Part shown: piece after piece, positions 42,645 through 52,000 of the stretch
Position numbering within the stretch: the stretch's first letter is position 1
Layout of the letters: each line of letters begins with the position of its first letter
Assembly (NCBI GenBank): GCA_009779195.1
Contig: WRET01000006.1
Coordinates: 19,303-83,302 of the forward strand
From: Micrococcales bacterium
GTDB taxonomy: Bacteria; Actinomycetota; Actinomycetes; Actinomycetales; Cellulomonadaceae
Length of the DNA stretch: 64,000 bases
Direction of reading: 5' to 3'
Notes under the pieces: model-generated
What the model was told of the DNA's origin: nothing
The model's input: the letters and a program-made list of their open reading frames with translations, nothing else
Database searches by the model: none
Translations under genes and position numbers: made by a program

Positions 42645-43556
42645 TCACTGTGGTGGCGTCGCTGGTGGGTAGGGGCCTGGTGCGGACGGTGCCGGGGGGA
42701 CGATCGACGGGCCTGCTGGGTGCGCCGCCGGGGTTGGCGGGTAGACGGCTGGCGTCGCGGCTCCCGGGGTGGGAGCAGCCTGCCAGATCCCAGGTGCTGA
42801 CGGTGCCGGAAGCTGGGCCGAGGGAGCTGGAGCAACCTGCCAGCCGTGAGGAGCTGACGGTGCCGGACCTGGGGGAGAGTGCCAGGCCGGTGTGTGCGCT
42901 GGGCTGGACGAAGGCACCTGTGTCGATGCGAACGAAGGCGTCTGGGTCAGTGGGGTGGGAGAGGACAGCCAGAGGGCGTCGGCCGGGGACGGCGGGAGCT
43001 GTCCGGCCGTACCGGCCGGGGACTGCGGCCAGGCGCCCGGGGTCACGGCTGGGCTGGACGAGGACGGGGGTCGTTGCCACGCCAGGTCCCCCACGGGCTC
43101 GAACGAGGGCGGCATGGGTGCTGAGACCCTGCGGGAGAACAGCCACCTGAGGAAGAGCACGGTGACGAAGATGAGCAGGACGGCCCAGCACGCTGCCGCC
43201 CCGTACACGTAGAAACGTTCTTGGCCGGGGTCGGGGATGAAGACGGTCGACGGGTCGGACGGGTCGTACCTGATGTCGAGGGTGTGGCCGACCGGTACCG
43301 AACCGTCGAGCCGCCCCCGCCACTGCTGGATATCTCCGTCAGCCGCAAACTCCAGGGTCGCGTTGGTATGGGTGCTGACGTAGACCCCGCGCCGGCCCCG
43401 GTGCCTCTCGGTGACCGTCTGAGCCTTGGTGACGGTAGCCGTCGTCGCGACCCAGTCCTTGGTCTCCAGCTCGTGACGGAGCCCGTCGTAGGCAAGAACG
43501 GTGAGTATCGCTGCGCAGACCAGCAGCACACCGATGAACTTGAAACGCCAACCCAT
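42645..43556 (-). CDS. DUF3592 membrane protein with Pro/Ser-rich tail
   Basis: A 303-residue protein. Two transmembrane helices (FKFIGVLLVCAAILTVLAYDG near 5-25 and AACWAVLLIFVTVLFLRWLF near 122-141) flank an extracytoplasmic DUF3592 domain with TTATVTKAQTV, THTNATLEFA, and GHTLDIRYDPSDPS. After the second helix comes a long disordered tail (about 145-303) of Pro, Ser, Ala and scattered Trp. A good GGAGGGA site precedes the ATG. Function unknown. Confidence 0.75.
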   Translation of the reverse strand: MGWRFKFIGVLLVCAAILTVLAYDGLRHELETKDWVATTATVTKAQTVTERHRGRRGVYVSTHTNATLEFAADGDIQQWRGRLDGSVPVGHTLDIRYDPSDPSTVFIPDPGQERFYVYGAAACWAVLLIFVTVLFLRWLFSRRVSAPMPPSFEPVGDLAWQRPPSSSSPAVTPGAWPQSPAGTAGQLPPSPADALWLSSPTPLTQTPSFASTQVPSSSPAHTPAWHSPPGPAPSAPHGWQVAPAPSAQLPAPSAPGIWQAAPTPGAATPAVYPPTPAAHPAGPSIVPPAPSAPGPYPPATPPQ

Positions 43557-43717
43557 GGGGTCCCTCCGTCACGAACGCTGACCCCGTCTGGCGCCGAGCA
43601 GAGCAGCGTAGCACCACAAAACGGACATGCCTAGTGCCTTGGTGGACCCGCGCCGCCAGCGGTACCACACGACGGAAACCTGTGCGCAGGACACAAGCTT
43701 CCGACGTTGTCGCAGGT

Positions 43718-45079
43718 CTAGCGGTGACGACCTTGACGACGGCGTGACAGCACCTTCGTGCGCACACCAGCAAGCACGGCGCGCCGCAGGGCCACGGACC
43801 CGGGGACCACGACCAGTACGGCACCCAGTGCGACCAGGCCGCCGACGAGCGGACCCACCTGCCACCACACGGCCCCGACGACGCTCAACCGTCCCGAGCC
43901 GACCGACCCAGACGCTGCGGAGACGAGCACCGCAACACCGGCCGCTGTCGTCGCCGCGCAGGTGCCGACGGCCGCCAGCTGGTGCCACCACAACCGGTCC
44001 GGTGCGCGACGGTGCAGGTAGAACCCGACCAGCACACCCACGACGACCAGCACCCCCGGGGCGACCAGTGCCAGGTGCCCGGGGAACGACCACGTGGGCA
44101 GCGCACCAAGCAGCGGCACGGCAGGCATCGGCCCGCCGACCATCTCGTCAGGGGCGAAGTGGGTGCCTGACCCCACGGCGAACCCCGCCCCCGACAGCCA
44201 GGCCAGGGCCCACACCATGAGGTTCGGCAGGTAGAGCAGCTGGGCGGCTGCGTAGACCAACGCCCCGACAGTGTCCATCGACAACGCACGCACCACCTCG
44301 GCGATGGAGCCGCGCCCTGCCAGCACCCAGACCACCACCACCACAGAGACCACCACGACGAGCAAGGCCCCGACCAGCAGCGCTGAGCGCAACCCTGCGA
44401 GCACCGGCGCTGGTACCCGGCCCACCAGGGCAGCGGCGCGTCCGGGCACCAGCGTCGCGGGGGCAGTGCCGCGCACCAGGCCCGACCGCACACCCAGCCC
44501 GGTGCCCGCAGCGCCGACGACGATCCCGCCGACCACAGCCCGCAGCACCCCGGGCCCGCCGGTGCCCACTGCCAGCGCGGCGACCACTGTCAGCGCCGTG
44601 TAGCAGATGGTCCCGGCGACGATCCCCGAGCTCGAGACCACCTGTGCCCGGCGGGTCGTGGCTGACACGGTGTACACCGCCAGGGCGGTCACACCCAGCG
44701 GGACCAGGGAGACGACCATCGAACCGGCGGTCTGCGGAACCCCGTGGCCCGCCAGCCACACCCGCAGCCCGAACCCGCTGGCCCCCCAACCAGGCCGGTC
44801 GCCTGGTTCAGCGGCGGTCAGAGCAGCAGCCAGCGCTGGCAGCACCACTGCCAGGACTGACAGCACCCATCCTTGGGCTGCAGCGAACGCCGCCACCGTC
44901 TTGTCCGACGACCCACGCAACCATGCCGGGCGAGGATCTGTCGTCGGTCGCGCCGCAGCGTCCGGCTCGATCAGAGCCGGCCGCGGTCGCGTCGTGGAGG
45001 TCACCGCCCCATCGTCACCGCCAGCACCAACCGCGCCACGCAGCGTCCCCGGCGCGTCGTCAATGGCATGGGCCAGCAT
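43718..45079 (-). CDS. DUF6350 family membrane protein
   Basis: A polytopic protein of up to 453 residues with about ten hydrophobic helices, typical of the actinobacterial DUF6350 family (sometimes annotated cell division protein PerM). Recognisable parts are SMDTVGALVYAAAQLLYLPN, LMVWALAWLSGAGFAVG, and GTHFAPDEMVGGPMPAVPLLGALP. The start is uncertain: the given one adds 25 unusual residues; a GTG at 45004 (VTSTTRPRP) would be closer to family length. No function is established. The small leaderless ORF at 45184 is divergent from it. Confidence 0.75.
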   Translation of the reverse strand: MLAHAIDDAPGTLRGAVGAGGDDGAVTSTTRPRPALIEPDAAARPTTDPRPAWLRGSSDKTVAAFAAAQGWVLSVLAVVLPALAAALTAAEPGDRPGWGASGFGLRVWLAGHGVPQTAGSMVVSLVPLGVTALAVYTVSATTRRAQVVSSSGIVAGTICYTALTVVAALAVGTGGPGVLRAVVGGIVVGAAGTGLGVRSGLVRGTAPATLVPGRAAALVGRVPAPVLAGLRSALLVGALLVVVVSVVVVVWVLAGRGSIAEVVRALSMDTVGALVYAAAQLLYLPNLMVWALAWLSGAGFAVGSGTHFAPDEMVGGPMPAVPLLGALPTWSFPGHLALVAPGVLVVVGVLVGFYLHRRAPDRLWWHQLAAVGTCAATTAAGVAVLVSAASGSVGSGRLSVVGAVWWQVGPLVGGLVALGAVLVVVPGSVALRRAVLAGVRTKVLSRRRQGRHR

Positions 45080-45183
45080 GTCGCGGACGAGCCCTCGGCG
45101 TCGACCCGGCCGCCGTCCGCGCAGCTGTCCTCGCTACCTGGGCAGACCCGACTGCCGCCTCGACCACCGCGTAGGCTGGCGGC

Positions 45184-45342
45184 GTGAGCACACCGCCGGT
45201 CCGGTCCCTGCTGTGGGTTTCGTTCGCCGACCTGCCAGCAGCCGACGACGACTTCCTCGTCGAGCGTCCGACCATCGTCGCGCCTCGGCCTGTGTTCGCC
45301 GAGCCTGACGAGCACGCTTCGCAGCGCCGATCAGGGGCGTAG
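45184..45342 (+). CDS. Small leaderless ORF, 52 residues
   Basis: A 52-residue frame starting at GTG 45184: it begins MSTPPVRSLLWVSFADLPAA and continues with DDDFLVERPTIVAPRP to a TAG at 45340-45342. TAGGCT at 45172-45177 lies 6 nt before the GTG, the same arrangement as for guaB3, which makes real expression plausible. The protein is soluble and acidic. No family recognised. Its last 12 bp overlap the end of the convergent membrane protein gene. Confidence 0.5.
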   Translation: MSTPPVRSLLWVSFADLPAADDDFLVERPTIVAPRPVFAEPDEHASQRRSGA

Positions 45343-45831
45343 CGACGGGCCGGAGAGCTGTTTCTGGAGCTTGTTCACGGCGTCTTCGAACGCCTGGGTG
45401 CACGACTGCTTGCCGGCCTCGGTCAGGGCTCCGACCTGGCAGCGGTCGAGCTCCATCTGGGCAGGGAGCAGCATGAGGGATGTCGTGCCGACGAGCAGGC
45501 CCGAACCGGCGGTGAAGACGAGGACGCCGGCGGCGAGCAGCGTCATGCGGTCGACCTGGGCACGACGCCCGACGAACGTCGCCCTCATCGCGTAGACGAG
45601 GGCGACCGAGGCGAACACGATCGAGGCAACGTTCCACGGAGCGGGGAAGAACTGCACGATCAGACCCGCGATGACCAGCAAGAACGTCGTGTTCACCAGT
45701 CGCCTGGCGTGTTGTGTCCCATCCGGGTCGGACGGGACCTCCGGCTGCACGACCGGCGCCGTTGGCGGCAGGGCCGACGGTTCGGGCGGGCGCGGCCGGT
45801 CCGGGTCCGGCGGCGCGTACGGGTTGCTCAC
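45331..45831 (-). CDS. Small four-helix membrane protein
   Basis: A 166-residue protein. A Pro-rich cytoplasmic start (SNPYAPPDPDRPRPPEPSA) is followed by three or four hydrophobic helices (NTTFLLVIAGLIVQFF, VASIVFASVALVYAM, MTLLAAGVLVFTAGSGLLVG) and an outside tail with two cysteines in CQVGALTEAGKQSC. The start is the GTG at 45831; the frame upstream has no protein-like composition. The overall form is common in Actinobacteria (NPYxPP-type proteins), but no function is known. Confidence 0.7.
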   Translation of the reverse strand: MSNPYAPPDPDRPRPPEPSALPPTAPVVQPEVPSDPDGTQHARRLVNTTFLLVIAGLIVQFFPAPWNVASIVFASVALVYAMRATFVGRRAQVDRMTLLAAGVLVFTAGSGLLVGTTSLMLLPAQMELDRCQVGALTEAGKQSCTQAFEDAVNKLQKQLSGPSLRP

Positions 45832-46090
45832 ACCCCTATTCTCTCCCCTTTTCGTGCTGCTCTGACCAGAACGACGGCCCAAGGGCGACGTGCGGCTGCC
45901 CTCACCCCTGCGTGTCCCGCCCCTTGGTCACCTCGTCCGCCCCTCGACAGCTGGGGGTTCCGGTGAGTGCTGACCCTGCAACGTCGGCTCTCACCAGAGC
46001 CCCGGCCTTCACCGGCGGGGGTGTGGATACGGCCACCCGTCTGCCGACTTGCTGACCTCGGTGGACACTGCTGAGTTGGTATACGGGCTC

Positions 46091-46128
46091 ACACGATATA
46101 TCGTGTCTCTTGTCGAGATATATCGCGA
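46091..46128. promoter_or_regulatory. Two tandem palindromic operators of the DUF4097-PadR operon
   Basis: Site 1 (46091-46106) is the perfect 16-bp palindrome ACACGATATATCGTGT; site 2 (46113-46128), TCGAGATATATCGCGA, is a near match. Their centres are 22 bp apart, two helical turns. The second ends 12 bp before the ATG and overlaps the ribosome binding region, so a PadR dimer pair here would block the operon. Confidence 0.75.
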
Positions 46129-46140
46129 GAGGAGAGTCTC

Positions 46141-47166
46141 ATGGCAACGGAGTCTTGGGTCGTCGCAGGCCCACAGGTCATCGAAGTGGACGAGGTGTCC
46201 GCAGTTCGGGTGCAGATCATCGGGGGACGGGTAGACGTCGTGGGCCAGGACGGTCCCGGCGCCCGGCTAGAGGTGCACGACGTGCACGGTAGGCCGCTGG
46301 AGATCAGCCTGCGCGACGGCGAGCTGCGTGTGGGCTACTCCGACACGCTGTCGGGCTGGGAGGCGTTCTTGGACAGGCTGCGCACCTTCCGCTCGTCGGA
46401 CAAGGTGGATGTGCACCTGGCCGTGCCGCGCGCCGCGGCGGTGAGGGTCGGCACAGTCTCCGCCGAGGGGCTGGTGGCCGATATCGACGAGGACTCGTCG
46501 GTCGGGACCGTGTCCGGTTCGCTGGTCGTCGACTCGACCCGCGGGCAGCTGTCGGCCCGGTCGGTGTCAGGCGAGATCGCGGTGCGCAGCCACTACGGCC
46601 CGCTGACCATGAACTCGGTCTCCGGGGACCTGGCCGCGTCCGGTGGTCTGACCGCGGTGCACGCCAACACGATCTCTGGTGCGGTGAGCCTGGACCTGGC
46701 GTCGGCCACGTCGTCGATCACCACCACCTCCGTCTCTGGTGACGTCACCGCGCGCCTGCCCGAAGAGGTGGGGGTGCAGGTACGTGTCCAGGCGGCCACG
46801 GGCCGTGTCGTCATCGACGGCGTGGACCACAAGGGCTCCATGCCCGGTGCCGCGAACGTGGACGAGCCCGGTGACGCCGGGACCTGCCACCTGTTGGTGA
46901 CGACGGTCTCTGGTGACGTGACGGTCCTGCGCGGTGCCGCGGTCTCCGACGCGCCCGAGCCTGCAGCCGACCCGCGCGACGACGCCCCGACCACGTTCGT
47001 GCCGCCGGTGGAGGACGCTGCGGCCGCCGACGAGTCTGCCGAGTGCCCGTGTGACGACGCGGAGCCCGCGGCTGACCAGGCCGAGGCTCCTCGGTGCTGC
47101 TGTGGCCACGGCGCTGACGAGACCAACAAGGCCAGCGACGCTCCGCAGAACGACGAGGGGGAATGA
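46141..47166 (+). CDS. DUF4097 beta-solenoid protein with Cys-rich tail
   Basis: A 341-residue protein. About residues 20-260 form the repeated short-strand pattern of DUF4097 (formerly annotated as putative adhesin): VRVQIIGGRVDVVGQDG, DEDSSVGTVSGSLVVDST, SARSVSGEIAVRSHYG, SVSGDLAASGGL, TTTSVSGDVTARLPE. The repeated SVSGD/E unit is typical of a right-handed solenoid. The C-terminal 80 residues are acidic and end with two cysteine groups, AECPCDD and PRCCCGHG, which could bind metal. There is no signal peptide or transmembrane helix, so it is probably cytoplasmic. GAGAGGAGAG precedes the ATG. The PadR gene follows with a 4-bp overlap. Confidence 0.82.
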   Translation: MATESWVVAGPQVIEVDEVSAVRVQIIGGRVDVVGQDGPGARLEVHDVHGRPLEISLRDGELRVGYSDTLSGWEAFLDRLRTFRSSDKVDVHLAVPRAAAVRVGTVSAEGLVADIDEDSSVGTVSGSLVVDSTRGQLSARSVSGEIAVRSHYGPLTMNSVSGDLAASGGLTAVHANTISGAVSLDLASATSSITTTSVSGDVTARLPEEVGVQVRVQAATGRVVIDGVDHKGSMPGAANVDEPGDAGTCHLLVTTVSGDVTVLRGAAVSDAPEPAADPRDDAPTTFVPPVEDAAAADESAECPCDDAEPAADQAEAPRCCCGHGADETNKASDAPQNDEGE

Positions 47167-47783
47167 TGGCCCCGGTGTTCGCCCACGGACAGCTGCGGCT
47201 GTACCTGCTGGCGCTGCTGGAGTCGGGCCCCCAGCACGGATACGAGCTGATCCAGGCCCTGTCAGACCGGTTCGGCGGGACGTACCGCCCGTCGGCCGGG
47301 ACGGTCTACCCGCGCCTGGCCCGCCTGGAGGTCGAAGGCCTGGTCGTGCGCACGGTCCCGCAGGACCCAGGGCGCAAGACCACCTACGCCCTGACCGACG
47401 CCGGCCGTGCCGAGCTCGCCGCCCGAGCCGGTGACCTGGCAGACCTAGAAGCTGACATCTCCGACTCGGTGCGCGACCGCGCCGCGGCTGTCCGCGAGGA
47501 CGCCCGCGTCGCCATGACCGGGCTGCAGGCCGACCTGGCCGCTGCCGCCCAAGAGGCACGGGCCACCGCCCGTCCGGGCCGTTCGGCCGTCGCCGACGAA
47601 CAACGCACCGCCTCGCACGCCCGCCGTGTCGAGATCGAGGCCATGCTGCGTCGTTTCACCGACGACGTGCGCGCTGACATCCGCCGCGCCGACGCCGACG
47701 CCTCAGTCCCCACCCTGGCGGTCGACACAGTCCGCACCGTCCTGGACTCAGCCCGTCAAGCCGTCCGCGCCACCTTGCGCTGA
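47163..47783 (+). CDS. PadR family transcriptional regulator
   Basis: A 206-residue PadR protein. The winged helix is in GQLRLYLLALLESGPQHGYEL, RPSAGTVYPRLARLEVEGLV and KTTYALTDAGRAELAARAG. The C-terminal half is a long, charged, mainly helical region (EADISDSVRDRAAAVREDAR, EIEAMLRRFTDDVRADIRRA) likely to form a coiled coil for dimerisation. The ATG at 47163 overlaps the DUF4097 stop and has AGGGGG upstream. The tandem ATATAT-centred palindromes before the operon are the likely binding sites, giving negative autoregulation. A strong hairpin follows at 47792-47823. Confidence 0.92.
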   Translation: MMAPVFAHGQLRLYLLALLESGPQHGYELIQALSDRFGGTYRPSAGTVYPRLARLEVEGLVVRTVPQDPGRKTTYALTDAGRAELAARAGDLADLEADISDSVRDRAAAVREDARVAMTGLQADLAAAAQEARATARPGRSAVADEQRTASHARRVEIEAMLRRFTDDVRADIRRADADASVPTLAVDTVRTVLDSARQAVRATLR

Positions 47784-47791
47784 CAGGTATT

Positions 47792-47823
47792 CCACGGCCC
47801 CCACCACCGGGTGGGGGCCGTGG
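47792..47823. terminator. Strong hairpin after the PadR gene
   Basis: A perfect 14-bp stem CCACGGCCCCCACC/GGTGGGGGCCGTGG with a 4-nt loop lies 9 bp after the stop codon. It is followed by TGTGTTTGTG, and can serve both the PadR operon and the convergent lipoprotein gene. Confidence 0.85.
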
Positions 47824-47862
47824 TGTGTTTGTGCGTCGTGCCCGACCAGGGTCGGTGGTCGG

Positions 47863-48303
47863 TCAGGGAGTTGCGTCCTTCAGAGACGACGTCAGCTGGT
47901 CCCCTTGCGTCTTGACGTAGCAGGTGACCTTGTGCTTGGTTTCCCAGTCTTCCTCAGACGAGATCCAAAGGATGTCCGCGTGGAGCTCGGGCACGTAGGT
48001 CTCCCAGTTCGGCCCCACCCAGTCGGCGACCATGGCTGGACAGCGTTCTTCGCGGGCCTCTTTGCGTCCCTCTTCGCGGGTGGCCGCCGAAGACTCGTAG
48101 GATCCCACGCTCTCGGCGTTGTGCTCGTCGAGGCAGGAGAGCAGCTTGATCACGTTGTACCCATCGTGGAAGCAGGACCCCGCCTCAGTCGTGTCGTAGT
48201 TGGTGTTGTTCCAGTTGTCGACTACGTCTTGTACGACAGAGCAGCAGGTGAGAGTGGCGCAAGCGGCGATGGCTGCGCCGCTGGCCAGGATCTTGCGGGT
48301 CAT
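47863..48303 (-). CDS. Putative lipoprotein of unknown function
   Basis: A 146-residue exported protein. The signal peptide RKILASGAAIAACATLTCCS ends in a lipobox-like LTCC, so lipidation at Cys20 or Cys21 is likely. The mature part has four more cysteines (GSCFHDGYNV, LLSCLDEHNAESVGSYES, ERCPAMVADW, HKVTCYVKTQG), spaced as in small septum-formation-like lipoproteins; two disulfides are plausible. Function unknown. The hairpin at 47792-47823 lies beyond its stop. Confidence 0.75.
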   Translation of the reverse strand: MTRKILASGAAIAACATLTCCSVVQDVVDNWNNTNYDTTEAGSCFHDGYNVIKLLSCLDEHNAESVGSYESSAATREEGRKEAREERCPAMVADWVGPNWETYVPELHADILWISSEEDWETKHKVTCYVKTQGDQLTSSLKDATP

Positions 48304-48454
48304 GGGAGGTCCAATCGTTCGCGGAATCGGACATGTGGTGCGAATGGCAGGAAACTACCACGGGTGAAGATCGGTTTGGGCACCTGGTCTTCGCAACCAC
48401 GGGCCGTGCTGATCCGGTGCGCGGGTGCCATGGTGGCCAACGCCGAAAAGGGGG

Positions 48455-49063
48455 TCAGTCGGCGTCGGAGGGGAGGCCAAGCCAGGCGTGCCAGCCGGTG
48501 TGCAGGACGAGCCAGGCAATGAGGCCGTAGCCGGCCTGGCCGGGGAGGGAGCCGTCGGAGGAGGCGAGGTCGGCCAGCCACTGGTCGTGGGCGACCAGGG
48601 GGGCAAAAGTTTCTACGTAGGGGATGGTGCGGCGGTCGGCGACGTCGCTGAAAGCAGCAGAAAGAGCCGCCAGGTGCATATTCGCATCGGGGTGGGCAGG
48701 GGGAGGGCCGACGACGAATGCGGGAATACGGTGCTGGGCCGCGGCGTCGAGGATCTTGGCCAGGTTGAGGCGGCTGCGGGCCAGCGACAGGCCCGCAGCG
48801 CCGTCGCCACGGCCCAGTGCGACGACGAGGCGGTTGTCGGACCCGGGGTCCAGGCGGCCCAGTGCTTCAGCTTCCCACCGGGCCGCCAGGTGCGTGGACG
48901 TCTCGCCGGGCATGGCTAACGTCAAGACGAGAGGCGGTTCGGGTGCGATGGTGCGCGCCACGACCCGTCCTACCCAGCCCAGCGCTTTGGGGTCGCCAAC
49001 ACCTGCGACGAGCTCGTCACCGACGACGACGATACGCAGGGCCACCGCCGCATCATTGCGCAA
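48455..49063 (-). CDS. SGNH/GDSL-type hydrolase-like protein
   Basis: A 202-residue single-domain protein. Block I reads VVVGDELVAGVGDPKALGW, where the usual catalytic Ser of GDS is replaced by Glu (GDE), block II has LAMPGETSTHL, and block III-like VVALGRGDGA; the C-terminal Asp/His block near YGLIAWLVLHTGWH is recognisable in position. With the Ser missing the esterase activity is doubtful. The ATG at 49063 overlaps the end of kgd by 11 bp; a GTG at VALRIV is an alternative start. It probably shares the kgd transcript. Confidence 0.7.
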   Translation of the reverse strand: MRNDAAVALRIVVVGDELVAGVGDPKALGWVGRVVARTIAPEPPLVLTLAMPGETSTHLAARWEAEALGRLDPGSDNRLVVALGRGDGAAGLSLARSRLNLAKILDAAAQHRIPAFVVGPPPAHPDANMHLAALSAAFSDVADRRTIPYVETFAPLVAHDQWLADLASSDGSLPGQAGYGLIAWLVLHTGWHAWLGLPSDAD

Positions 49064-52000
49064 AAGCCGCGTTGATCAGCTCCTCCTGCTCGGCGTGGTG
49101 CTTCTTCGCTGATCCGGCGGCCGGAGAGGCCGACGGCGGACGGGACACGACGGTGACCGGCCGGTCCACCAGCGCAGGCATGTTCATGGACAAGGACGTC
49201 CACGCGCCCATGTTCTGCGGTTCGTCCTGTGCCCACACCAGGCTGGCGTTGGGGTAGGGGGCGAGGGCGTCGCGCAGGGCGGGCCCGTCCAGCGGGTACA
49301 GCTGTTCCAGCCGCACGATCGCCACCGACTCGTCGGACCGTTTGGCCCTCTCGGCGACGAGGTCCCAGTAGAGCTTGCCAGCACACATGACCACCCGTGT
49401 CACCTTGCCCGGGTCGGCAGTCGCGTCGGCGACCACTGGCTCGAACGTGCCGGTCGTGAAGTCGCCCACAGCCGAGACTGCGGCCTTGTTGCGCAGCATC
49501 GACTTGGGGGAGAACACGATGAGCGGACGCCGCGGACGCTGGTACGCCTGGCGGCGCAGCAGGTGGAAGTACGACGCCGGGTTCGTCGGGTGGGCGATGA
49601 TCATGTTCTCCTCGGCGGCGAGCTGCAAGAACCGCTCGATCCGCGCCGACGAGTGGTCGGGGCCCTGGCCCTCGTACCCGTGCGGCAGGAGGACGACCAG
49701 CGACGAGTGCTGCTGCCACTTCTGCTCGGCGGCAGAGACGAACTCGTCCATGATGGTCTGCGCCCCGTCGACGAAGTCGCCGAACTGCGCCTCCCACAGC
49801 ACCAGTGCGTCGGGACGCTCCAGGGAGTAGCCGTACTCGAACCCGAGCACCGCGTACTCGCTCAGCGACGAGTCGTACACCCAGAACTTCGCCTGGTCGC
49901 TGGACAGGTAGTCCAGCGGGGTCCACTCCGCGCCAGTGTTGCGGTCGTGCAACGTCGCGTGGCGTGACGTGAACGTCCCACGGCGCGAGTCCTGGCCGGA
50001 CAACCGCACCGACACGCCTTCGAGCAGCAGCGTGCCGAAAGCCAGCAGCTCGCCGAACGCCCAGTCGATCTCGCCTTCGCGGCTCATCTGCTCGCGTTTG
50101 GCCAGCAGCGGCGCGAGCTTGGGGTGGACGGTGAACCCGTCGGGCAGGTTCTGGTGCGCCTCGCCGATCCAGGTGAGCATCTCGGGGCTGACCGCGGTCT
50201 TCCAGCCGACCATGACACCGGCGTCGGTGTGCTGGGCGCCGGGCACCTCCAGGCCCCCGACGAGCTCGGCACCGTGCTCAGGCTTCCAACCGTGCTCACG
50301 GGTCTCGGTGAGGATCTGGTCCAGCTGTGTCTGGTAGTCGCGCAGCGCCTGCTCGGCCTCGTCGACGGTGATGTCACCGCGGGAGACCAGCGACTCGGTG
50401 TACAGCTTGCGCACCGAGCGTTTGGCTTCGATGAGGTTGTACATCAGCGGCTGGGTCATCGACGGGTCGTCGCCCTCGTTGTGCCCACGGCGCCGGTAGC
50501 AGACCAGGTCGACGATGACGTCACGGTCGAACTCCTGGCGGTACTCGAACGCCAGCTCGGCGGTGCGCACGACGGCCTCAGGGTCGTCGCCGTTGACGTG
50601 GAAGATCGGGATCTGCAGACCCTTGGCCACGTCGGTGGCGTAGTACGACGAACGCGAGCTGGACACCCCAGCGGTGAAGCCGACCTGGTTGTTGACGATG
50701 ACGTGGACGGTCCCGCCGGTGCGGTACCCACGCAGCTGGGCCAGGTTCAGCGTCTCGAAGACCACACCTTGCCCAGCGAACGCCGCGTCACCGTGGATGA
50801 GGATCGGCAAGACGGAGAACTCTTCGCCGCCCAGGTTGATACGGTCCTGCTTGGCCCGCACCACACCTTCGAGCACCGGGTCGACAGCCTCCAGGTGGGA
50901 GGGGTTGGCCGCCAGGTACACCTTGGTGGTGGCGCCGGACTCGCAGGTGAACACACCTTCGGTGCCCAGGTGGTACTTGACGTCACCGGAGCCCTGGACG
51001 GTGGTGTCGTCCTTGTTGCCCTCGAACTCGGAGAAGATCTGGGCGTACGACTTGCCTGCGATGTTGGCCAGCACGTTCAGCCGGCCGCGGTGCGCCATAC
51101 CGATGGCGACCTCGTCCAGCCCGCGTTCGGCCGCCCGCGACAAGACCGCGTCCAGCAGCGGGATGAGCGACTCGCCGCCTTCGAGCGAGAAGCGCTTCTG
51201 CCCGACGTACTTGGTCTGCAAGAACGTCTCGAACGCCTCAGCGGCGTTGAGCTTGCGCAAGATCCGCAGCTGGTCTTCGCGCGGGGTGCGCTCCCAGCCG
51301 GACTCGAGCCGTTCTTGCATCCAGCGGCGCTGGCGCGGGTCTTGCAGGTGCATGTACTCCGCGCCGACGGTGCGGCAGTACGAGTCGCGCAGCAGCGACA
51401 GCACCTGGCGCAGCGTGGCCCGCGGGCGTCCTGTGAACCCGCCGGTGGGGAACTCGCGGTCCAGGTCCCACATGGTCAGGCCGTGGCTCTGCATGTCCAG
51501 GTCAGGGTGCTTGCGCATCTTGAAGGCCAGCGGGTCGACGTCGGCCATGAGGTGCCCGCGTGAGCGGTAGGAGTGGATGAGCTCGAAGATCTTGGCCGGT
51601 TTGATCGCCTCGGCGTCAGCGTCGGCGGCAGCGTCGGCCACCCAACGGGTCGGTTCGTACGGGACACGCAGCGCGGTGAAGACACGGTCGTAGAACCCGT
51701 CCGACCCTATGAGCTTCTGCCCGACGATCCGCAGGAAGTCGCCGGACTGTGCGCCCTGGATCACGCGGTGGTCGTAGGTCGAGGTCATGGTCAAGACCTT
51801 CGACACGCCCATCTGGTTGAGCCGGTCGATGCTGGTGCCCGCGTACTGGGCGGGGTAGTCCATCGCGCCCACGCCGATGATGGCGCCCTGCCCGACCATG
51901 AGGCGCGGCACCGAGTGCGTGGTGCCCAAGGTGCCGGGGTTGGTCAGCGAGATCGTCGTGTCGGCGAAGTCGGCGACCTCGAGGGTGCCGGCCCGGGCGC

